Origin: Gemmatimonadota bacterium
Lineage (GTDB): Bacteria; Gemmatimonadota; Gemmatimonadetes; Longimicrobiales; Gaopeijiaceae
Length of the DNA: 64,000 nt
Assembly (NCBI GenBank): GCA_007121455.1
Contig: SKKN01000007.1
Span: 1 to 64,000, forward strand
Direction: 5' to 3'
Shown here one piece after another: positions 33,981 to 41,944 of the stretch. The number at the start of each line of letters is the position of its first letter. Position 1 is the first letter of the stretch. A model generated the notes under the pieces. That model was given only the letters and a program-made list of their open reading frames with translations. It did not search any database and was not told the origin of the DNA. Both the position numbers and the translations under genes were made by a program.

Positions 33981-35131
33981 GGCGCCTCCACCGTCAGGCT
34001 CCGCGCAAGATCGTGGAGGAGGCCATGGACGATGAGTTGAGGATTCACATTGCCCGCAGCCAACATGCGGGCTCGATCGACCGCATGGAGGCTTTCGGGT
34101 ATCAGCTCCGGTCGGATCCGGCCGCGCGTCACGAGCTCTTCCAGGCCTGCCCGAGCGTCGCTGTTCAGGACGGAATCCGGATCGCCCAGCGCGACCACGG
34201 CCAGGTCGCGGAGCCAGCTCTCGACGAAGGAGAGGGTTTCTCCGAGGCCGCGCCCCCCGGCGGGTGGGAAGTCCAGGGAGCGGAGGAACCGCTCTCCCGG
34301 GCGAGGGGCGATGGCCGCACGTACCAGACGAAATGCCTTGCGCCTGAGATCGTCGAGCGGGGCCTCCTGTCCTGATTCACCGGGCACGAATCCCATGGCT
34401 CTGCCGATGGACCCCTGGGCGAGGGATGCGGCTTTCTTCGCGGTCTCCTCCTCCACCTCGGCGACGGTAGTGAGGAAATGTTCCACCTCCTCTCCGGTGA
34501 GGCCGGCGATGTGCACCTGGACGGAGCGGGAGCGAATTGTGGGGAGGAGCCGTTCCGGCTCGTTCGACGTCAGGATGAAGGAGGTTCCCTCCGGTGGCTC
34601 CTCCAGGCTTTTCAGAAGCGCATTCCCTGCTTCCGCGCTCGATTCCTGGGCCGCCAGCAACTCGGCTTCGGCGACGAGGAAAACCTGCCGTGTGCCCGTA
34701 GAGGGTCGCCGCTGGACCCTCCGTCGAAGGTTGCGAACCGTCCCGAGGTAGAGCCCTCTCGGCTCCTCGTGCACGGAGGCGTGGAGCGGAGAGGCCCGGA
34801 TTTCCTCGAGTCGCTCCCAGCGGGCTTCCTCCAGGGCGTCGTCCAGACGCTCCGACCCTCCGGTGACGGACGGGCGCTTGAGGGGCAGGAACCAGTGAAA
34901 GTCCGGATGCTCCAGGCGAAGTTGGAGGCGACACGACTTGCACGCATCACAGGGCCCGGCCTCCCCCCGAGCTTCGCAGAGCAGGAGCTGGCCGATCCAG
35001 AGGGCCAGCCGCTGCTTCCCGACACCCGGAGGTCCATGGAGGAGGAGGGCGGTGGGCAGCTCTTCTCGATGATGCGATGCGGCAAGGGCGCGCCGTATCG
35101 CTTCATGGCCGGAGAGCGGATGCAGGTTCAT
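33977..35131 (-). CDS. holB: DNA polymerase III delta-prime-like subunit (clamp loader)
   Basis: The 384-residue AAA+ protein shows Walker A GPPGVGKQR, a clamp-loader zinc finger (CEARGEAGPCDACKSC), a DExx-like segment VFLVAEAELL, the AEAGNALLKSLEEPPEGT block and SFILTSNEPERLLPTIRSRS, all in order for HolB/DnaX-type subunits. The zinc finger and the LLKSLEEPP motif are diagnostic. The Walker B motif is degenerate, as is usual for delta-prime. The ATG at 35131 shares one base with the envC stop (TGATG). A GTP-like or tmk partner is not adjacent. Confidence 0.92.
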   Translation of the reverse strand: MNLHPLSGHEAIRRALAASHHREELPTALLLHGPPGVGKQRLALWIGQLLLCEARGEAGPCDACKSCRLQLRLEHPDFHWFLPLKRPSVTGGSERLDDALEEARWERLEEIRASPLHASVHEEPRGLYLGTVRNLRRRVQRRPSTGTRQVFLVAEAELLAAQESSAEAGNALLKSLEEPPEGTSFILTSNEPERLLPTIRSRSVQVHIAGLTGEEVEHFLTTVAEVEEETAKKAASLAQGSIGRAMGFVPGESGQEAPLDDLRRKAFRLVRAAIAPRPGERFLRSLDFPPAGGRGLGETLSFVESWLRDLAVVALGDPDSVLNSDARAGLEELVTRGRIRPELIPESLHAVDRARMLAAGNVNPQLIVHGLLHDLARSLTVEAP

Positions 35132-36381
35132 CAATTCCCCCTCGGCCGGAGCCATTGGAGGGGATCCAGTGCCTGCGGGGTGCTGCCGGACAGCGGGGCT
35201 CGGACCTGGAATTCGATGTGCGGACCTTCCGGAGTGGAGCTGCCTCCCACGGTTCCCACCACCTGCCCCGTCTGCACGGGCCGTCCCTCTATCACACCGA
35301 TGTCCTCGAGGTGGAGATAGAGCGTATAGAACCCTTCCCCATGGTGGACGATCACGGTGGGCCCGTACCCTTCGAAGGGGCCGGCGAGCACGACACGTCC
35401 CTTCCGAACCGCCTCTACCGGGGTACCTCGCGCCGCCGCGATCCCGATCCCGTTCCACCGAAGGGCCGTGCCGTCCGGACCTTCGTTCCGTCCGAACCGA
35501 TAGATCAGCTCCCCCGTCACGGGCCAGTCCAACGTCCCCATGTCGTCTGTGGAGAGGGTGCTCGGCGCCTCCCGGCTCGTTCCCGCCAACTCTCGCCTCC
35601 GCTCTTCCTCGATTCGTCGGCGGTCCAGGTCCCCCACCAGATCCTCCAACCGGACCTCGTCTTCCTCGAGTTGCTCGAGTCGGGTCGTGGCCTCCCGCTC
35701 CCGGCTGCGGAAGGAGGCGAGCGTTCGCTGATGCTCCTCCTCCACATGGCGGAGCTCCGCGACCTCCCCGATCTGAAACTCGCGGAGGCGATCGAGCTCG
35801 GCCAGATTCGCTTGCAGCTCACGATCCTGCTCGACGAGCTCCCATTCGAGCTGGCTCACGTTGCGAACCAGGACCTGGTCGTTGGAGGCGACCAGCTCGA
35901 GGTAGCGATACCGATTAAGAAGGTCCGTGAAGGAGTCGGCCCCGAGCAGCACCCGCACGGTGTGAAGGGGGCCTCGCTTGTAGATGTCCCTGAGGCGGCG
36001 GCTCAAGATCGCGTTGCGCTCGCGAAGCTGCTCGCGGGCTCGGACCAGATCCGCGGTATTCTGCTCGGTTTGTGCCGTGATCGCCTCGATCTGGAACTGG
36101 ATCTCCTCGAGCACCGACCGTGACGTACTGAGCTGCCGCTCGATGTTCCGGAGTTCATCCGAGACGTTGCGCACTCGAGATCGGAGGGCGGCCATCTCCT
36201 CCTGAAGGCGCGAGCGTTCCGTTCGGATCTCCTCGAGGCGACGCTGGCTGTCCAGGATTTCCCGCTGGACGTCGACCGTGGGCTCCTGCCCCCGGAGCTC
36301 GACAGGGGAGAGCGGAAGGAGTGAGAGCAGCGCGAGCAGCAGGAGCCGGGGAGCGGTTTCGCGGAGCTTCCACACCCTCAC
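35131..36381 (-). CDS. envC: EnvC-like murein hydrolase activator (degenerate LytM)
   Basis: The 416-residue protein has a signal peptide (to about residue 31, near RGQEP) and a long coiled coil (about residues 35-280, rich in Glu, Arg and Leu), then a C-terminal LytM domain. The LytM zinc ligands are lost: HxxxD is replaced by NGIGI, and the closing HxH becomes HIE. In EnvC the same loss makes the domain a non-catalytic activator of amidases. It lies directly after FtsEX, matching the FtsEX-EnvC pathway in division. The GTG at 36381 overlaps the ftsX stop as GTGA. Confidence 0.85.
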   Translation of the reverse strand: MRVWKLRETAPRLLLLALLSLLPLSPVELRGQEPTVDVQREILDSQRRLEEIRTERSRLQEEMAALRSRVRNVSDELRNIERQLSTSRSVLEEIQFQIEAITAQTEQNTADLVRAREQLRERNAILSRRLRDIYKRGPLHTVRVLLGADSFTDLLNRYRYLELVASNDQVLVRNVSQLEWELVEQDRELQANLAELDRLREFQIGEVAELRHVEEEHQRTLASFRSREREATTRLEQLEEDEVRLEDLVGDLDRRRIEEERRRELAGTSREAPSTLSTDDMGTLDWPVTGELIYRFGRNEGPDGTALRWNGIGIAAARGTPVEAVRKGRVVLAGPFEGYGPTVIVHHGEGFYTLYLHLEDIGVIEGRPVQTGQVVGTVGGSSTPEGPHIEFQVRAPLSGSTPQALDPLQWLRPRGN

Positions 36382-37232
36382 ACCTCCCGCAGGTACCGAC
36401 GGACAGCGAACGTGCTCGCGACGAGGCCAAATCCGCCCCCGACGAGAACTCCGAAAAGCACCCACTCGGGAGGCAGCCATTCGAGCGGAAAGATCAGGCT
36501 GTAGACGGCGGCGTAGGCAGAATACGTGAGAAGGACCGCGAAGAGGCCTCCGACCAGACCGGTGAAGAGCCCTTCGAGGAGGAAGGGGCGACGGATGAAT
36601 CCGTCCTTGGCGCCGACGAGGCGCATGACGAAGATCTCCTCCCTCCGTGCAAAGATTGCGATCCGGATCGCAGTGGCAATGATGAGCGCGGCCACGAGCG
36701 CGAATCCGGCGCCCAGGACGCCCGCCGTGATCCCCGCCATGTGCCGGAGGAGGAAGAGGCGCTCGACCCATTCCTCTCCATAGCGAACGTCCTCCACGAA
36801 GGGGTAGAGGCCGACCTGCTCGGAGATGCGCGCGACCGTTTCCGGGTCCCGGTTTCCCGGCACCAGAGCGAGTTCGAGTGAGGCGGGAAGGGGATTGAAC
36901 TCGAGGTCGGCGAAGAGCTCCTGGAACTCGGACATTTCCTGCCGTGCCTGGATCAGCGCGTCGTCCTTGGAGACGTAGCGTACCCGGTCCACCTCGGGGA
37001 GCGCGGTCAACTCCTGCTCGGTGATGGCAAGCTCTTCGGACCGGACGTCGTCCCGGAGATAGGCGACGACCTCCACGCGGTCCTCGATCCGGTCGAGCGT
37101 CAGGTGGAGGTTGTGTGCGACGAGTCCGAAGAGGCCGACGACGAAGAGGGCGAGCGCCACCATCGCCGCCGAGAGAGCGGTGAGCAGAGGGGCGCGCCGG
37201 ACGGCTGCGAATGCCTCACGCAGGGCGTGCAT
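36378..37232 (-). CDS. ftsX: Cell division protein FtsX
   Basis: The 284-residue inner-membrane protein has the FtsX layout: a short cytosolic N-terminus, TM1 (about residues 17-40), a periplasmic extracellular domain (about 48-168), then three TM helices (about 170-190, 213-235 and 251-275) in the FtsX/MacB-type permease fold. FARREEIFVMRLVGAKDGFIRRPFLLEG is the conserved segment between TM2 and TM3. The periplasmic loop is where FtsX binds EnvC or other hydrolases. It overlaps ftsE by one base. Confidence 0.93.
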   Translation of the reverse strand: MHALREAFAAVRRAPLLTALSAAMVALALFVVGLFGLVAHNLHLTLDRIEDRVEVVAYLRDDVRSEELAITEQELTALPEVDRVRYVSKDDALIQARQEMSEFQELFADLEFNPLPASLELALVPGNRDPETVARISEQVGLYPFVEDVRYGEEWVERLFLLRHMAGITAGVLGAGFALVAALIIATAIRIAIFARREEIFVMRLVGAKDGFIRRPFLLEGLFTGLVGGLFAVLLTYSAYAAVYSLIFPLEWLPPEWVLFGVLVGGGFGLVASTFAVRRYLREV

Positions 37233-37909
37233 CAGGACACCGCCCCCGAGTCGTAGGCGAGCCGACCTTCGTTCAACTCGAGGACCCGTGCCCCCGGAAA
37301 GCGTCGCACGAGGTCAAGGTCGTGCGTGGCCATCAGGACGCACATGCCGCTCGCATTGAGCTCGTGGAAGAGCTCGAGGACTCCGCGGGTCGCTCGCTCG
37401 TCCAGGTTGCCTGATGGCTCGTCCGCCAGGAGCACCAGCGGCTCCGTGGCGAGGGCGCGGGCGATCGCCACCCTCTGCTGCTCCCCTCCCGAAAGCTCGT
37501 GCGCACGGGACCCGGCCTTGGACGAGAGCCCCACCTTCGAGAGAAGCCGTTGCGCGCGGGGGATGAGCTGGGGTCGTGGCGTGCCCGTCACCTCGAGCGC
37601 GAAGGTGATGTTTTCCAGCGCGGTGCGGGAGGGGAGAAGTCGGAAGTCCTGGAACACCATCCCCACCCTCCTTCGCAGCTTCCAGACCTCTCGCTCGGAA
37701 GTGAGGGCGGAGGAGAAGCCGCTGACCCGGACCTCACCTCCAGTAGGACGGTGCGCCATGTGGATGAGTCGCAGGGTCGTGCTCTTTCCCGAGCCCGAGT
37801 GACCCGTCAGAAAAGCGAACTCCCCCTTCCGGATGTGGAAGGTGACCTTTTGAAGGGCGGGCGGACCGCGCTTCGGAAAGTCCTTGGTGACGTCAGCGAG
37901 CTTGATCAC
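37232..37909 (-). CDS. ftsE: Cell division ATP-binding protein FtsE
   Basis: The 225-residue ABC ATPase has Walker A GHSGSGKSTT, Q-loop VFQDFRLLP, the signature LSGGEQQRVAIARAL, Walker B LLADEPSGNLD and the His-loop MATHDLD. The length and the divisome gene order mark it as FtsE. It powers conformational change in FtsX to control peptidoglycan hydrolases at the septum. It lies 54 bases downstream of pdxA and overlaps ftsX (TGATG). Confidence 0.95.
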   Translation of the reverse strand: MIKLADVTKDFPKRGPPALQKVTFHIRKGEFAFLTGHSGSGKSTTLRLIHMAHRPTGGEVRVSGFSSALTSEREVWKLRRRVGMVFQDFRLLPSRTALENITFALEVTGTPRPQLIPRAQRLLSKVGLSSKAGSRAHELSGGEQQRVAIARALATEPLVLLADEPSGNLDERATRGVLELFHELNASGMCVLMATHDLDLVRRFPGARVLELNEGRLAYDSGAVS

Positions 37910-37963
37910 GGGCAGGTAGGGCGCCGGGGAAGGGGTCCGGGAAAGACCTCCGACGGCGGAAAT

Positions 37964-38947
37964 CTACCTCGGGGTCCTCGCCCTGTCAAAGCGGGATCGA
38001 GCGAGTCGAGCCGCGAGCTCGATCGCCTCGAGCGTCGAGGTCGGGTTCGCCTTTCCCGTGCCGGCCAGGTCGAACGCGGTGCCGTGATCGGGCGAGGTGC
38101 GGGGAAGGGGAAGCCCGAGTGTCGTGTTGACCCCTCCCCCGAAGCAGACGGTCTTGAACGCGGCCATGCCCACGTCATGGTAGGGGGCGATCGCGGCATC
38201 GAACTCCCCGTTGATCGTTCGGCGGAATACGGTATCCGCCGGGATCGGGCCTGCCACGTCGAGACCTTCCGCGCGAGCTCGCTTCACCGTAGGCTCCAGG
38301 ATCCGCTCCTCCTCGTCGCCGAAGAGCCCCCCGTCCGAGGCGTGTGGGTTCATCGCGCAGAGACCGATCCGAGGGGTATCGATCCCCCAGCCCCGGCGCA
38401 ACTCTCCGTCGAGAAGGTGCATCTGGTCCAGGAGGAGGTCGAGGCTCATCACGCCGAAGAGATCGCGGAGCGGGAGGTGGGTGGTCGCGAGGAGGACTCG
38501 AAGCGGAGGTCCGAGATCGGTCTTCTCGGCACACATGAGCATGCCCACCGTGCGGGTCCCGGTCAGGTCCTGCAGCAGTTCGGTTTGGCCGGGGAAATCG
38601 AAGCCGGCAGCGTGGAGCGCGGGTTTGTGGGCGGGACCCGTCACGATCGCATGGATCCGTCCTTCCTTCCCCAGTGAGACAGCGGCCCGGATCGCTTCGA
38701 CGGTGACGGCTCCCGCGCCTCGCTCCGTGCCGTCCCAGGGCCCGACGTCAAGAAAGGGAAGGCCTTTCGCTTCCGTGCCGAGGGGACCGACGATCAGAAG
38801 CTCCCCAGCCTCTCTCCCGCTTCGGTCGAGATACATGTGCGCCGCCGTCGCAGTGACCTCCGGTCCGATACCACGCGGGTCTCCGACGGTGAGGGCGAGG
38901 CGCGGGAGCCGGGTACTGGAGGGATCGACCTCGCCCGGCGAGGTCAG
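37964..38947 (-). CDS. pdxA: 4-hydroxythreonine-4-phosphate dehydrogenase PdxA
   Basis: The enzyme belongs to vitamin B6 synthesis and oxidises 4-phosphohydroxy-L-threonine with NAD. From the first ATG (38836) the protein would be 290 residues and lack the N-terminal LALTVGDPRGIGPE motif. That motif is encoded in frame upstream, so the true start must be earlier. No ATG, GTG or TTG exists there; a CTG at 38947 overlaps the surA stop as CTGA and gives 327 residues, the normal length. Other motifs present: VTGPAHKPALHAAG, SLDLLLDQMHLLDG, NPHASDGGLFGDEE and DTVFRR, AAIAPYHD (metal His), and a GTAFDLAGTGKAN end. Confidence 0.9.
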   Translation of the reverse strand: MTSPGEVDPSSTRLPRLALTVGDPRGIGPEVTATAAHMYLDRSGREAGELLIVGPLGTEAKGLPFLDVGPWDGTERGAGAVTVEAIRAAVSLGKEGRIHAIVTGPAHKPALHAAGFDFPGQTELLQDLTGTRTVGMLMCAEKTDLGPPLRVLLATTHLPLRDLFGVMSLDLLLDQMHLLDGELRRGWGIDTPRIGLCAMNPHASDGGLFGDEEERILEPTVKRARAEGLDVAGPIPADTVFRRTINGEFDAAIAPYHDVGMAAFKTVCFGGGVNTTLGLPLPRTSPDHGTAFDLAGTGKANPTSTLEAIELAARLARSRFDRARTPR

Positions 38948-40281
38948 AACCGGATCTCCACGTACGTACGATTCCGGAGGTCCTCGAGGATCCGGTCCTC
39001 CAGCTTCTCCATCCTCAGTCGTTCCCGCACCTGCTCCCGCACGTCCTCGTAGCTGAACGTGCCTTCGTCCCGGACCTCCACGACCTCAATCACCGACAGC
39101 GCGAGCTGGCCCTGAAGCTGGAACTCCACCGGTCCCAGCAGCTCACCCGCGGATGCACCCCGAAGCGCCGAGGCCAGCCCTTGCGGAAGCTCATCGAGTT
39201 GATCCACCGGGACGGAAAGAGAATCCGGAATGCCGCTGCCTCCGTGTCCCCGTGCGAGCTCGCGCATCGACTCTCCTGCGTCGGCACGCTCGCGTACCTC
39301 TTCAGCCAAACGCTGTGCCCGCGTGACATCCTCATCCACCGCATCAGCGCTGATCAGGATGTGGTGGATCTTCCGTTCCGGCCCCCGGACCCGCTCCACC
39401 TTGATGATGTGCGCACCGAACGCGGTTTCGACCACCTGGCTGATCTGCCCCTCACCCAACGCGAAGGCGGCGTCCTCGAATTCCGGGACGAGCCCATCTC
39501 CCCGTCGGTGCCAGCCGAGATCTCCTCCCTGTGGCCGTGAACCCGGGTCCATGGAATGCTGGCGCGCGAGGTTCGCGAAGTCCTCTCCCCCCCTCAGGAG
39601 GTCGAGGATCCGCTCGGCTTCTTCCCTCGCTTCGGCTCGGGCGGACTCGGATGCCTCCGGCTGAACGATCACCTGACGGAAGGAAATCGTCGCCGGCCTC
39701 TCACCGAACCGCTCGCGGTTCTCCTCGTAGAACGCGCGAACCTCGTCCTCATCCACCGCGATCTGGCGAGCGCGGTTCTGCTGGCGCTCGAAGTAGCTCT
39801 GGAAGAGCATCTGCTGGCGGATCTGGTTCCGGATCTGGGAGCGGAACGCCACGAGCCCCAGCCCCTGCTCCTCGAGCGCGGAGCGAAAGGCCGCCTCCCC
39901 ACCGAATGCCTGAATCCGCTCCTGGACCGTCTGGTCCACGGCATCCTCGAGACGCTCCTCCGGGATCACGATCGTCGTGTCCTGGATCGCGGCGTGGAGG
40001 ATGAGCTGCTGGTCGACCAGGTCGTCGAGGATCGAGCGCCTCATGCTTTCGAGTTGCCGGGGGTCCGACGGCACCTGGAACCCGCTGGCCTGCATCTGAA
40101 GGATTTGCTCATCGATCTGTGTGGCCAGGATCGCGGAGTCTCCAACGACTGCCACGACACGGTCGACGAGCTCTCCACGCGCGTCTGCCATGGCCAGACC
40201 CGGCTCCTGGGCCGAGACGGAGCCGGCGGTGCCGAGGACGGCGAAGAGGAGGAATGAGGTGGCTCGCCTGAGAGGCTTCAC
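38944..40281 (-). CDS. surA: Periplasmic chaperone/peptidyl-prolyl isomerase SurA
   Basis: The 445-residue protein has a signal peptide (ending near SVSAQEP), a SurA N-terminal domain (VDRVVAVVGDSAILATQID, then SILDDLVDQQLILHAA) and two parvulin domains: the first with TISFRQVIVQPE and GGDLGWHRRGDGLVPEFEDAAF, the second with KIHHILISADAVDEDV, which is more degenerate. It chaperones outer-membrane proteins through the periplasm. GTG at 40281 is preferred because it puts the signal peptide at the N-terminus; GTG at 40317 is possible. It overlaps pdxA by four bases. Confidence 0.88.
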   Translation of the reverse strand: MKPLRRATSFLLFAVLGTAGSVSAQEPGLAMADARGELVDRVVAVVGDSAILATQIDEQILQMQASGFQVPSDPRQLESMRRSILDDLVDQQLILHAAIQDTTIVIPEERLEDAVDQTVQERIQAFGGEAAFRSALEEQGLGLVAFRSQIRNQIRQQMLFQSYFERQQNRARQIAVDEDEVRAFYEENRERFGERPATISFRQVIVQPEASESARAEAREEAERILDLLRGGEDFANLARQHSMDPGSRPQGGDLGWHRRGDGLVPEFEDAAFALGEGQISQVVETAFGAHIIKVERVRGPERKIHHILISADAVDEDVTRAQRLAEEVRERADAGESMRELARGHGGSGIPDSLSVPVDQLDELPQGLASALRGASAGELLGPVEFQLQGQLALSVIEVVEVRDEGTFSYEDVREQVRERLRMEKLEDRILEDLRNRTYVEIRF

Positions 40282-40436
40282 GATTTCCAGGGGTGCGAGT
40301 GGAACAGGGCCCTCCACCGACGATCGTATGCAGGGCTCGCGTTAGGTGTAAACCTCCTCGGGAAGAGGGGTTCCCGACCGAATGGCCGGGCAGGAAACCC
40401 CTCTCGCCCTTCCGAAGGGCGGCTCCGAGTGGAGGG

Positions 40437-41939
40437 TCAGCTACCTTCGGGCACCTCCGGCGCAGGAGCTTCCTCCGGCACACCGGATCCGGGGGGAGGA
40501 ACGATGTCGCCCGGCGCCGCTCCCGGCGCTCCGGCGTTGCCTCGGATCTCGGCGAGTCGCGCCACGACGTCGGAGATCGATTCCTCTCGCATCTCCGCGC
40601 CGAATTGACGGCGGAGGGGCACGCTCAGTTCGGCCATCGGGATCACATTCCGTTCCCCGGCGAGGATTCCTTCCATCAGCTCGCGGACACTTCGTGCCAC
40701 AGCCTCCCGGTCGGATTCTCCATCTCGAACCTCGATCTGGTCCAACCCCAGGAGCTGGGCAGCCTCGATATAGTTCTGCACGAGCTCGCTTCGGATCTGT
40801 TGCCGCTCCTCGTCGGGAACGGTGAGACCGAGACGTTCCGCCTCGGCCTTCAGAAGCTGCACCCGCGTGAGATTCCTGAGCATGGCCTCCAGTTGAGCGT
40901 CGGGAGCCGCCGCGATCTGTTCCAGGATCCCTTCGGGCTGGCCGGCGACGAACCCCCGGAAATCCGCGGCCGTGAAGCTTCCGGTCTCGTAGGTGGCGAG
41001 GGCTTGGCGGGCGGCACGACCGGACAGACGGCTGTCGGGCCGCTCTGCGAGTTCGCGTACCACGTCGAAGGCATCATCGGCGACCTGAATGTTCGCCGGC
41101 TCTTCGAGTTCCGCCACATAGATGGATTCCGCTCGCATGAGGCGGGTCATCCGGAGCTCCTCCTCGAGCTCGCCCCGTACGTCTTCGAAGTCGGGAGTGC
41201 GTCGCTCCTCCACCCGGATGATGTGGAGACCGAAGGGTGATTCCACGATCTCGCTGATTTCACCGGGCTCGAGGGAGAATGCCGCCTCCTCGAACGGGGG
41301 CACCATCATCCCCCGGCCGAAGAAGCCGAGGTCTCCCCCGTCTTGGGCGCTCCCCGGATCGTCACTGTGCTCCTGAGCGAGAGACGCGAAGCTCTCACCG
41401 CCCATGATCCTCTGTCGAAGCGACTCCGCCGCCTCCCGGGTGCGTTCACGCTCCGCCGGATCCGCTCCCTCCGAGATCCCGAGGAGAATGTGGCGTGCCC
41501 GGACCTCCTCCCCCGGTCCGTCTTCCTCGAATGCCTGCCTGAGATCGTCCTCCGAGATCGCGGTATCCGCCTGAATCACCTCGTCACGGAGCCGGAAGAC
41601 CAGCTCCTGGTCGAGCTGCTGACTCATCAACGGACCGAGTTCGATCTGACCCAGGGTAGGATCCCGAACGAGCGCGACTCCGAGAAGCGTATAGTCCATC
41701 CAGAGCTCACCCAGGGCCGTGACCACTTCGGGGGAGTTCGGGAGGTCCTCCGCGGAAGCGAGGAGCTGAGCAGCTTCATCCACGGTCAGGTGGAGATCGC
41801 CGGCCGTGGCCAGTACGTCCCCATCCGGGCGGTGGGTGTCGCCGCACCCCCCCGCGCCGACGACGAAGGCGAGCGCGACGAGCCCGATCACGGTGCGGAC
41901 CGACAGCATCTTCCTCAAGACGACTCTCCTATGGTTCAT
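40437..41939 (-). CDS. Parvulin-type peptidyl-prolyl isomerase lipoprotein
   Basis: The 500-residue protein has a lipoprotein signal with lipobox GAGGC, a SurA-N-like helical region and one parvulin domain: [39 protein letters not shown] and the closing [13 protein letters not shown] long helical C-terminal half follows and ends in a Pro/Gly/Glu-rich tail. It resembles PrsA and PpiD-like folding factors and probably sits at a periplasmic membrane face. The start is uncertain: TTG at 41948 overlaps the mfd stop as TTGA, and ATG at 41939 or 41909 also fits. Confidence 0.8.
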   Translation of the reverse strand: MNHRRVVLRKMLSVRTVIGLVALAFVVGAGGCGDTHRPDGDVLATAGDLHLTVDEAAQLLASAEDLPNSPEVVTALGELWMDYTLLGVALVRDPTLGQIELGPLMSQQLDQELVFRLRDEVIQADTAISEDDLRQAFEEDGPGEEVRARHILLGISEGADPAERERTREAAESLRQRIMGGESFASLAQEHSDDPGSAQDGGDLGFFGRGMMVPPFEEAAFSLEPGEISEIVESPFGLHIIRVEERRTPDFEDVRGELEEELRMTRLMRAESIYVAELEEPANIQVADDAFDVVRELAERPDSRLSGRAARQALATYETGSFTAADFRGFVAGQPEGILEQIAAAPDAQLEAMLRNLTRVQLLKAEAERLGLTVPDEERQQIRSELVQNYIEAAQLLGLDQIEVRDGESDREAVARSVRELMEGILAGERNVIPMAELSVPLRRQFGAEMREESISDVVARLAEIRGNAGAPGAAPGDIVPPPGSGVPEEAPAPEVPEGS

Positions 41940-41944
41940 GCTTT

